A stretch of 40,886 nt of DNA from Bacteroidales bacterium UBA3696 (lineage in GTDB: Bacteria > Bacteroidota > Bacteroidia > Bacteroidales > Paludibacteraceae), in NCBI GenBank assembly GCA_002372135.1, contig DFIN01000007.1, positions 1 to 40,886 on the forward strand, given 5' to 3'. The notes beneath the pieces were generated by a model. The model made no database searches, was not told where the DNA came from, and worked only from the letters and a program-made list of their open reading frames with translations. The translations under genes were made by a program, and so were the position numbers. Positions 1-6,837 of the stretch are shown here, piece after piece. The first letter of the stretch is position 1; every line of letters begins with the position of its first letter.

Positions 1-170
1 CAACTTTCGCTGGGCTATTCCCCGACTATGGACAGATTGCACACCTGTTACGCACCCGTGCGCCGGTCGCCGCCAGGAAAAGCAAGCTTCTACCGCGCTG
101 CCCCTCGACTTGCATGTGTTAGGCCTGTCGCTAGCGTTCATCCTGAGCCAGGATCAAACTCTTCGTTGTA
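1..170 (-). rRNA. rrs: 16S ribosomal RNA, 5' end (partial)
   Basis: The reverse complement reads as the first ~170 nt of a bacterial small-subunit rRNA. It contains the universal AGAGTTTGATCCTGGCTCAG primer site (complement near 144-163) and the following ATGAACGCTAGCGACAGGCC and TAACACATGCAAGTCGA blocks. The form of these blocks fits Bacteroidales. The mature 5' end is placed near 170 by comparison with the usual start a few bases before AGAGTTTG. The rest of the gene lies left of the window. The gene is transcribed leftward from the promoters found at 334-365 and 783-814. Confidence 0.96.
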
Positions 171-279
171 AAATAATTTATAACTCACGTCCGAGACTCA
201 GTATGACCAATTTATCGTGTAATCCTTGACAGGGACTTTTTTATCCCAATTCTTGTACTACATCTATTGATTCAATCTC

Positions 280-289
280 TCAAAGAACA
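280..289 (-). promoter_or_regulatory. boxA-like antitermination element in the rRNA leader
   Basis: On the minus strand the leader reads TGTTCTTTGA, which resembles the boxA element (TGCTCTTTAACA) that binds NusB/S10 in rRNA leaders. It lies about 110 nt before the 16S 5' end and downstream of both rRNA promoters, where an antitermination signal is expected. The assignment rests on motif resemblance and position only. Confidence 0.45.
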
Positions 290-333
290 TTCTCTTTTTC
301 ACTTCCACCCCGTTTTCGGAGCGAAATCGGCTG

Positions 334-365
334 CAAAAGTACGGCAACTAAAACAACTGACCAAA
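334..365 (-). promoter_or_regulatory. rRNA operon promoter, proximal copy
   Basis: The minus strand carries TTTG (362-365), a 20-nt spacer and TACTTTTG (334-341). This matches the Bacteroidota primary-sigma promoter form TTTG-N~20-TAnnTTTG. Transcription would start near 328, leaving a leader of about 158 nt before 16S. The block TTTGGTCAGTTGT upstream and TACTTTTGCAGCC at the -7 region recur almost unchanged in the distal promoter. Confidence 0.8.
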
Positions 366-782
366 TTTTCAATGCATTTTTTTGAAAAAAGTCTGCAAGT
401 CATTGATTTCGTGATACCCTATTTTTTTTCGAAGCAATCGAATTGCTTCGTTTATATAAACAGGAATATTCTCGCCCAATAAATCCGTAGATTTTACTCC
501 ACTTCTTATTAAGAGCACGAAACCTTGTTGCCTCAATACTTCAAATTAACTTCTGACTTAGTTCATCAGCCTTCGGCTTTTGTCTAACTGCCCTGCTCAG
601 TAAAAAAAATCACTTCGCGTAGGGCGCAAAAAAAATAGACTCACTTCGATGGACTTTACTAAGGCTTGCACATTTACGCTTCTTGCTAAACAAATAAACC
701 TCGTCTTACGGAGCATCTCTATTTTAACACCCAAGGGGCGGAAAAGGGAGGAAATTCACTCTTTCTCTCTCAAAAGCGGCTG

Positions 783-814
783 CAAAAGTATAGCCTTCTA
801 CACAACTGACCAAA
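783..814 (-). promoter_or_regulatory. rRNA operon promoter, distal copy
   Basis: The minus strand carries TTTG (811-814), 20 nt and TACTTTTG (783-790). The flanks TTTGGTCAGTTGT and TACTTTTGCAGCC are shared with the proximal promoter at 334-365, while the spacer middles differ. Tandem rRNA promoters are common in bacteria. This one would give a leader of about 600 nt. Confidence 0.75.
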
Positions 815-975
815 TTCTATATACACTTTTTTATGAAAAAGTCTGTAAATAACTGATTATGAGAGATGGTTGATTTCAGTAGATTCATACGTGATAAAGA
901 GGATACGAAGTGAAGTGATAAAGACGATGCGAAGTGGGGGGCAAAGCAATATCAGTAGCCATAACCTATTAGGAC

Positions 976-1003
976 AACGTCTTACGTGGATAAGGCGTTT
1001 TTT
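976..1003 (+). terminator. Intrinsic terminator without an upstream plus-strand gene
   Basis: AACGTCTTA (976-984) pairs with TAAGGCGTT (991-999, one G-U pair) around the loop CGTGGA, and the T-run continues to 1003. This is a classical rho-independent terminator shape on the plus strand. No plus-strand gene is visible upstream, so it may insulate proA or end an unannotated small transcript. Confidence 0.6.
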
Positions 1004-1033
1004 GTTGTATTTTGGAGATATTTTTGTTTTGGT

Positions 1034-1065
1034 GTTGCTCAAATAACATAACGATTTTATTTTTG
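1034..1065 (+). promoter_or_regulatory. proA promoter
   Basis: GTTG (1034-1037), a 20-nt spacer and TATTTTTG (1058-1065) fit the Bacteroidota -33/-7 pattern. The expected start site near 1070 gives a leader of about 20 nt before proA. Confidence 0.65.
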
Positions 1066-1091
1066 CGGGCTTTTTTAAGTCTTCACAAATT

Positions 1092-2276
1092 ATGGATGCA
1101 CTATACAAAAACTTTTTTTCGGGTGCAAAAACAGCAGGTCGCGCACTTCTCCATCTTTCTGATACAGATAAAAACCGCATTCTATGCCATGTTGCGGATG
1201 CTATAGAACGAAACGAATCCCTTATTCTGGCAGCTAATGAGCAGGACTTGGCTCGTATGGACAAAGACAATCCGATGTACGACCGCCTACAATTGACACC
1301 CGCAAGGATTTCGTCTATCGCTTCTGATATGCGACATGTGGCTCAATTGCCCTCGCCGTTAGGACTCATTACCAAGCAAAACACTCTACCGAACGGCATT
1401 CGCCTGCATCGTATCAGCGTTCCATACGGGGTGATTGGAGTGGTATATGAAGCACGCCCCAATGTAACGTATGATGTGTTTTCCCTTTGCTTCAAAAGCG
1501 GTAATGCATGTGTTCTCAAAGGCGGTAAAGACGCATTAGATAGCAACCAATGCGCCGTTCGAATCATTCACGATGTATTGAAAGAAGAAGGCATTGATGA
1601 ACAATGCGTTACATTACTACCCGCTACGCATGATGCTACTGCAGCTATGCTGACAGCTGTCGGATACATAGACCTGTGCATACCTCGCGGTAGCAGAAGA
1701 CTCATTGATTTTGTTCGCGATAACGCTCGCGTTCCGGTTATTGAAACCGGAGCCGGTGTCGTTCACACATACTTTGATAAAGATGGGGATATAGCCAAAG
1801 GGCAACGCATTATCAACAATGCAAAGACTCGCCGCGTCAGTGTTTGCAACGCATTAGACTGCCTCATTGTTCACAAAAGTCGGGAAAAAGATATAGACCA
1901 ACTGCTTGCTCCCATGCACGATAACGTTCAATTCCACTATGGCGAATACGGAAAAGAATGGCAGTCATACGACCTTTCCATTAAAATTGTTGACTCTATT
2001 GACGAAGCCATCGATTTTATTCAGCAATACGGAAGCGGGCACTCCGAGTCCATCATTACCGAAAACGAAGCCGCAGCACGTAAATTCCAAAACGAAGTAG
2101 ATGCCGCCTGCGTCTATTGGAATGTTCCTACCTCCTTCACAGATGGTGCACAATTCGGATTAGGAGCCGAAATAGGTATTTCCACCCAAAAATTAGGTCC
2201 ACGCGGTCCAATGGGATTAGAAGAAATAACAACCTACAAATGGATTATTGAGGGAGAAGGACAAATTAGAGAATAA
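1092..2276 (+). CDS. proA: Glutamate-5-semialdehyde dehydrogenase (gamma-glutamyl phosphate reductase)
   Basis: This is the second enzyme of proline synthesis. It reduces L-glutamyl 5-phosphate with NADPH to glutamate 5-semialdehyde in the cytoplasm. The 394-residue protein has the aldehyde-dehydrogenase fold of the ProA family. Visible motifs are VVYEARPNVT and CLKSGNA-like NACVLKGGKDA (about 119-150), the catalytic-cysteine region VSVCNALDCLIV near residue 250, and a late GPRGPMGLEEITTYKW block. The length is slightly below the usual ~415. The start at 1092 fits the promoter at 1034-1065, and the next gene starts 8 nt after the stop. The partner kinase ProB is not in the window. Confidence 0.95.
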   Translation: MDALYKNFFSGAKTAGRALLHLSDTDKNRILCHVADAIERNESLILAANEQDLARMDKDNPMYDRLQLTPARISSIASDMRHVAQLPSPLGLITKQNTLPNGIRLHRISVPYGVIGVVYEARPNVTYDVFSLCFKSGNACVLKGGKDALDSNQCAVRIIHDVLKEEGIDEQCVTLLPATHDATAAMLTAVGYIDLCIPRGSRRLIDFVRDNARVPVIETGAGVVHTYFDKDGDIAKGQRIINNAKTRRVSVCNALDCLIVHKSREKDIDQLLAPMHDNVQFHYGEYGKEWQSYDLSIKIVDSIDEAIDFIQQYGSGHSESIITENEAAARKFQNEVDAACVYWNVPTSFTDGAQFGLGAEIGISTQKLGPRGPMGLEEITTYKWIIEGEGQIRE

Positions 2277-2284
2277 CACACCCA

Positions 2285-3658
2285 ATGAAAAAAAATATCT
2301 ATATACTTATAGCATTGCTATTGATAACTCTATCCGTATCGGCTCAATCTGCGGACAAAGCCAATCGGCTGTTCGAAAAAGGACAATATGAAGATGCTCT
2401 TAAGCAATACGAACTTCTGCTGAAACGCAACCCAAAAAACATACTCTATACCTATCGTACGGCTCGATGTTTACAAGAACTGGGAAAATACAGCGAAGCC
2501 TTACCTCTTTTTGCTAAAACCGGAAAAAAATATCCGCTGACTTATTTTTTTACTGCCGAATGTTACCAAGCCTTATGGATGCCCGAAGAAGCAATTGCCA
2601 ACTACCAACTCTATTTGAATCAATCCACTTCCAATGAACGCGACACATATATTCAAAACCAAATAAACATTGCCGAAAAACGCTCACGGTATATCAAGCG
2701 AGTAATGGATATATCTATTATTGATTCTATCAAAATTAGTAAAGCCCAAATTCTAAACGCTTATCCGCTGAGCAGTGAATCCGGCAAACTGTCCCTTGAA
2801 GAAAATGGTAGTATCACCTATACTAATGGTAAAGGCGACAGACGTTTCTTTATCCATCAAGACAGCGACTCCTGTTCCATTCAGCAGCAATACCGTCTGC
2901 TACAACACTGGGAGCCGACAGAAACACTGCCATCCACAGTCAATCGCGCTGCAAAACAGGGATATCCGTTCTGTATGAGCGATGGCATTACTTTTTATTT
3001 TGCATCCCAATCAGAGGACGGATTAGGCGGGTGGGATATCTATATGACACGGTATAACTCTACCAACAACACCTTTGCAGCAGCCGAAAACATCGGTTAC
3101 CCCTTCAACTCAGAAGCCGACGACTATCTCTATGTCGTGGATGAACAAGCAGGTGTAGGCTATTTTGCGACCAATAGGAACTGCTCTGCAGATAGTGTGT
3201 GTGTCTATACGTTTCTATTAGAAGACCAACCTCGCTATCTTCCTGCATCATTACCTAACGATACGCTCAAAGCATACGCACAACTCACTACCTACCACCG
3301 CGCAAACAAACCTCAACGAACTATCGAAACAAACACCAAACCGGAGGAACCGAAACAAACACTCTGTTTTGTCATTAGCGATAATGTCATTTACACCTCC
3401 ATGAGCGACTTCCGATCTGATGATGCCAAACGAACCTATCTTCAATACGAAGAATGGATCAAAGAACTGAACGACATGAATAGCGAATTAGACGAACTTC
3501 GCCGGTTCTACACCGAAGCAAACTCGGATCAGCGCAAAAAAATAACAGAAACCATTCTGTCTGTAGAAAACAGAAGAAACCAATTACAGCAACAAGTAGA
3601 AACGGCCGCACAGAAAATCAGAAGATTGGAGCAGCAATCATCATCTCAACCCTCTTAA
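2285..3658 (+). CDS. Secreted TPR and PD40 beta-propeller protein with C-terminal coiled coil
   Basis: This 457-residue protein begins with a signal peptide (about 1-20, cleavage near SVSAQSA). Tetratricopeptide-type helical repeats follow (about 22-130, e.g. YEDALKQYELLL and YSEALPLFAKTG). A PD40/WD40-like segment lies at about 225-335, with YFASQSEDGLGGWDIYMTRY and the paired GVGYFATNRN. The last 60 residues form a charged coiled coil. The TPR-plus-PD40 order recalls the T9SS protein PorE and related OmpA-tailed proteins, but no OmpA domain is present, so I do not assign that role. It sits 8 nt after proA, probably in the same transcript. It converges with the SDR gene, the two stop codons overlapping. 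Confidence 0.8.
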   Translation: MKKNIYILIALLLITLSVSAQSADKANRLFEKGQYEDALKQYELLLKRNPKNILYTYRTARCLQELGKYSEALPLFAKTGKKYPLTYFFTAECYQALWMPEEAIANYQLYLNQSTSNERDTYIQNQINIAEKRSRYIKRVMDISIIDSIKISKAQILNAYPLSSESGKLSLEENGSITYTNGKGDRRFFIHQDSDSCSIQQQYRLLQHWEPTETLPSTVNRAAKQGYPFCMSDGITFYFASQSEDGLGGWDIYMTRYNSTNNTFAAAENIGYPFNSEADDYLYVVDEQAGVGYFATNRNCSADSVCVYTFLLEDQPRYLPASLPNDTLKAYAQLTTYHRANKPQRTIETNTKPEEPKQTLCFVISDNVIYTSMSDFRSDDAKRTYLQYEEWIKELNDMNSELDELRRFYTEANSDQRKKITETILSVENRRNQLQQQVETAAQKIRRLEQQSSSQPS

Positions 3659-4443
3659 TACATCCACCCCTCTATTCGATTGACAAGGCGTTTGGGAAGC
3701 AGACAATCTAAGGCATAAAAAATTGAATACAACCACCCGCCTACATACGTAGGTGCCGGATACCGACGATGAGCCATTCGCCAGAACTTCTTTGCCATTT
3801 GCTCAGGCGACATTCCGTTTCGTTCATCTTTCTCCATCGTCAAGATTGCCTTCTCTGAACGACTATAGACTTTACTCGCTTCACTCTTACACCGAGCATC
3901 CGTAAAACCGGTGGCTACATCACCCGGCATTAAGCAAGACACACGAATATTGTATGCTCGAACCTCGTTTGCCAGTGCCAATGCCATCGCATTGATAGCC
4001 GCCTTGCTTGCACTATAGAAACCTTGATATGGAACACTTAACACAGCTGCCACACTGCTCGTAAAAAAAATATAGCCCCCGCGTTGCGCCCGCATGGTAG
4101 GTAACACGGCTTGCACTAAATGAACAGCCCCCATAAAGTTGACATCCATCTGCCTTCTTATATCTTGTTCTTTCGCAAACTCAATCGGACCGCTGATACC
4201 CATTCCTGCGTTGCTAATGACTACATCCAATCTGCTTGTATGGCGAAGCAACTCTTCGACAGCCTGTTGCACAGATTGGGCAGAAGTAACATCACACTCT
4301 ATGTGGACTATCCCCTCACTACTTTTCCCGCTCCTGCTTAATTCATATACCCGCCAACCGCGAGAGGCAAACAACTCGGCCGTTGCTTTACCTATACCGC
4401 TGGAACCGCCGGTTATCACCAAGGAAGACACCCTGTGTTCCAT
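3655..4443 (-). CDS. Short-chain dehydrogenase/reductase, candidate 3-ketosphinganine reductase
   Basis: A 262-residue classical SDR enzyme. It has the NAD(P)-binding TGGSSGIGKA near residue 11, an NAG motif at about 79-81, and the catalytic Ser plus YSASK (Tyr and Lys) around 142-146. The C-terminal tail is hydrophobic (GGWLYSIFYALDCLLP) and may touch the membrane. The gene lies 7 nt behind a serine palmitoyltransferase gene. The next step of sphingoid-base synthesis is reduction of 3-ketosphinganine by an SDR enzyme, so that role is a reasonable inference from context. The family itself is too broad to prove it; another keto-lipid substrate is possible. Confidence 0.7.
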   Translation of the reverse strand: MEHRVSSLVITGGSSGIGKATAELFASRGWRVYELSRSGKSSEGIVHIECDVTSAQSVQQAVEELLRHTSRLDVVISNAGMGISGPIEFAKEQDIRRQMDVNFMGAVHLVQAVLPTMRAQRGGYIFFTSSVAAVLSVPYQGFYSASKAAINAMALALANEVRAYNIRVSCLMPGDVATGFTDARCKSEASKVYSRSEKAILTMEKDERNGMSPEQMAKKFWRMAHRRYPAPTYVGGWLYSIFYALDCLLPKRLVNRIEGWMY

Positions 4444-4450
4444 AGAAAAC

Positions 4451-5629
4451 CTATCCGTTGATTTCTTCGTTCAACACACGGGCAATAATAGCCGTTGCCT
4501 CATCTATAATAGCCTCTGTATGCGTTGCCATCAAAGTCGTTCGGAGCAAACATTCACCTTCCACACAAGCCGGGGCTATCACGGGATTCACATACACTCC
4601 TTCATCAAACAAACGCTTGCCCAACGCCAACGTACGATGCGTATCATACGTGAAAATAGGAACAATTGGCGTGGGTGCTTCTATAATGCGAACCCCTGCC
4701 TGCTTCAACGACTGCTGAAAATAATGCGTCAAAGCCATCAACCGTTTCGGTCGCGACGGATCGGCTTCTAAACGATGCAATGCCGCCAAAGCCGTGGCTG
4801 CACTGCTCGGTGTAAGAGATGCTGAGAAAATGAACGGACGGCTGGTATGACGAACATAATCCACAACGCGCTCGCTTGCCAATAGACATCCGCCTATACT
4901 GGCTAACGACTTAGAGAAAGTCAGCATCGTTATATCCACACGATCTGTCAACCCAAAATACGCCGCCGTTCCTCGACCGCCATCACCCAATACACCAAAA
5001 CCGTGCGCATCGTCCACCATCACGCGGGCATGATACTTATCCGCTAACTCACATATTTGAGGTAACTTACATATATCTCCCCGCATAGAGAACACGCCAT
5101 CCGTTACTATCAACTTACCGGCATCAATAGGTAACGACTGCAACTTGCGCTCCAGATCGTCCATATCCGAATGACGATAACGAAGTTGAGTAGCATAACT
5201 CAACCGAGTAGCATCATAAATAGACGCGTGATTCTCCCTATCATTAAGAATAAAATCATCCTTCCCGCACAAGGCAGAAAGAATGGCTAAATTCGTTTGA
5301 AAACCGGTAGAACAAATCATCGCCGCCTCGTAACCCGTGAAAGCGGACAACGCCTGCTCCAACTCAATATGCAAATCCAATGTCCCGTTCAAAAACCTAC
5401 TGCCACTAACCCCGGATCCGTATTTTTCCAACGCTTGCTTACCGGCTGCAATAACATCTTCGTCTTCTGTAAGACCTAAATAGTTATTACTACCCAGCAT
5501 AATCCGTTTTTTACCCTCCATCTCCACTATCGGAGCCTGACGCGACTCCAGACAGTGGAAATAAGGATAAATACCCATTTGGCGAACCTCGTCAAGCAGG
5601 CTGATGTGACATTTGCCGAAAAGGTCCAT
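4451..5629 (-). CDS. spt: Serine palmitoyltransferase-type alpha-oxoamine synthase
   Basis: A PLP enzyme of the alpha-oxoamine synthase family, 392 residues. It closely follows Bacteroides serine palmitoyltransferase in length and motifs: YPYF near residue 21, GSNNYLGLT, the substrate loop YGSGVSGSRFLNGTLDLH (about 91-108), DGVFSMRGD, DDAHGFGVLG and the PLP-lysine segment TFSKSLASIGG (about 237-247). The reaction joins L-serine and a fatty acyl-CoA to 3-ketosphinganine, the entry to Bacteroidetes sphingolipids. KBL and BioF are relatives, but the IYPYF start and MATHT end favour SPT. Its ATG overlaps the mdh stop (TAATG), so translation is coupled. Confidence 0.86.
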   Translation of the reverse strand: MDLFGKCHISLLDEVRQMGIYPYFHCLESRQAPIVEMEGKKRIMLGSNNYLGLTEDEDVIAAGKQALEKYGSGVSGSRFLNGTLDLHIELEQALSAFTGYEAAMICSTGFQTNLAILSALCGKDDFILNDRENHASIYDATRLSYATQLRYRHSDMDDLERKLQSLPIDAGKLIVTDGVFSMRGDICKLPQICELADKYHARVMVDDAHGFGVLGDGGRGTAAYFGLTDRVDITMLTFSKSLASIGGCLLASERVVDYVRHTSRPFIFSASLTPSSAATALAALHRLEADPSRPKRLMALTHYFQQSLKQAGVRIIEAPTPIVPIFTYDTHRTLALGKRLFDEGVYVNPVIAPACVEGECLLRTTLMATHTEAIIDEATAIIARVLNEEING

Positions 5630-6570
5630 TAGAGTACGTTGAGGTCTTTTAATACTGCGGTTGTTTTCCGAACGGCGGCTTCGCTGTTGCGCAGTTGTTC
5701 CAACTCATCTTGCGACAAACGCAATTCAAGCACCTTCTCCAGACCGTTCTTGCCGATGATGCAAGGAACACCTATTGTAATGTCCTTCATACCATATTCA
5801 CCTTCTAACGATACGGAGCAAGGAATCATCTTCTTCTGGTCTTTAATGATAGTCTCTGCTACACTTGCAGCCGCAGCACCGGGAGCCATCCATGCGCTCG
5901 TACCGAGCAGACCCGTCAGCGTAGCACCGCCTACCATCGTTTTCTTTACCACATCCTCTATCTCGTCGTCGGACAGGAAGTTGCTGACATGCACTCCCTT
6001 GTACGTCATAAACGACTTGAGAGGAATCATCGTTGTATCACCATGACCACCAATTACAAATCCGTCCACATCATTGGTATTGCAATTCAAAGCTTGGCTC
6101 AAATAATAACGCAGACGAGCACTATCCAAAGCACCACCCATACCGATGACACGATTACGAGGCAGACCTAGAGCATGAAGCGTCAAATAAGCCATCGTAT
6201 CCATCGGGTTGGAAACGACGATGATAATAGCGTTAGGCGAATAAGTAAGGATTTGTGTAGCCACACTCTTCACGATACCGGCATTCACACCAATCAACTC
6301 CTCACGAGTCATTCCCGGCTTGCGAGGAATACCCGAAGTGATGATAACCACGTCTGAACCGGCAGTACGGCTATAATCGTTCGTAACGCCTTCCACCACC
6401 GTATCAAAGCCCATCAACTGAGCCGTTTGCATGATATCCATAGCCTTACCCTCGGCAAGACCTTCCTTGATATCAATCAAACATACTTGATTGGCTACTT
6501 CATGAACAGCTAATACATTGGCACAGGTTGCACCTACATTACCTGCACCTACTACGGTTACTTTTGACAT
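5629..6570 (-). CDS. mdh: Malate dehydrogenase, LDH-like type
   Basis: The enzyme converts malate and oxaloacetate with NAD in central metabolism. The start at 6570 gives 313 residues beginning MSKVTVVGAGNVGAT, the nucleotide-binding glycine motif; an upstream in-frame ATG at 6615 would add 15 unlikely residues. Other signs are the substrate arginine in RKPGMTREEL (about 82-91), VVSNPMD, and the catalytic histidine in GGHGDTT (about 173-179). These fit the LDH-like MDH found in Bacteroidetes. It is the first gene of the mdh-spt-SDR run. The minus strand upstream has TACTTTTG (6645-6652) as a probable -7 element and a small hairpin in the leader (TGCATC/GATGCA, 6611-6632). Confidence 0.94.
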   Translation of the reverse strand: MSKVTVVGAGNVGATCANVLAVHEVANQVCLIDIKEGLAEGKAMDIMQTAQLMGFDTVVEGVTNDYSRTAGSDVVIITSGIPRKPGMTREELIGVNAGIVKSVATQILTYSPNAIIIVVSNPMDTMAYLTLHALGLPRNRVIGMGGALDSARLRYYLSQALNCNTNDVDGFVIGGHGDTTMIPLKSFMTYKGVHVSNFLSDDEIEDVVKKTMVGGATLTGLLGTSAWMAPGAAAASVAETIIKDQKKMIPCSVSLEGEYGMKDITIGVPCIIGKNGLEKVLELRLSQDELEQLRNSEAAVRKTTAVLKDLNVL

Positions 6571-6644
6571 AATAAAAATATCTTTAAGTTGGTTTAACAT
6601 CTTTTTGCGCTGCATCTAACCCACTGGATGCATACAAAAACGCG

Positions 6645-6652
6645 CAAAAGTA
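6645..6652 (-). promoter_or_regulatory. Probable -7 element for mdh
   Basis: The minus strand reads TACTTTTG here, about 75 nt before the mdh start. The expected -33 TTTG is not clear at the usual distance, since the region near 6673 is an A/T run, so the call is weaker than for the other promoters. Confidence 0.4.
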
Positions 6653-6764
6653 CAGTAAAAATACGAAAATTGAAAAAAAAACGCACTCAGGTAAGTAAAT
6701 CGAATAAATATTTTATATATTACAGATTATGAGGAGCAATAAATCAAGGCGGGTAAGTGAAAAA

Positions 6765-6796
6765 TTTGCCTGCCTTACTGAGACACTCTACTTTTG
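6765..6796 (+). promoter_or_regulatory. Promoter of the LRR/TPR-regulator pair
   Basis: TTTG (6765-6768), exactly 20 nt, then TACTTTTG (6789-6796) make a full Bacteroidota promoter. It lies downstream of the longest possible ORF start at 6757, so it argues for the later start codons at 6832 or 6838. Confidence 0.75.
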
Positions 6797-6837
6797 CACC
6801 GTCAAATCAACAACCATCAATCCAAAATCTTATGCGT

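Larger units (their letters stand above)
171..1033. other. Non-coding rRNA leader and promoter region
   Basis: No convincing gene lies in this 860-bp stretch; the short ORFs here have no recognisable domains. It holds the rRNA leader, two rRNA promoters, and two A-run/CACTTCG direct repeats near 601-616 and 629-650. It also has a 24-bp imperfect tandem repeat (891-914 and 915-938, about 20 of 24 identical) and a plus-strand intrinsic terminator at 976-1003. Between 366 and 780 nothing else is recognisable apart from a weak AGCC/GGCT hairpin at 568-578. Confidence 0.7.

Noticed and set aside
857..1270. A 137-codon minus-strand ORF over the proA start
   Set aside because: It covers the proA promoter and start, contains no domain, and would read from inside proA into the rRNA promoter region.
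4139..4771. A 210-codon plus-strand ORF across the SDR/SPT junction
   Set aside because: Antisense to two well-supported enzyme genes, with low-complexity sequence and no motif.
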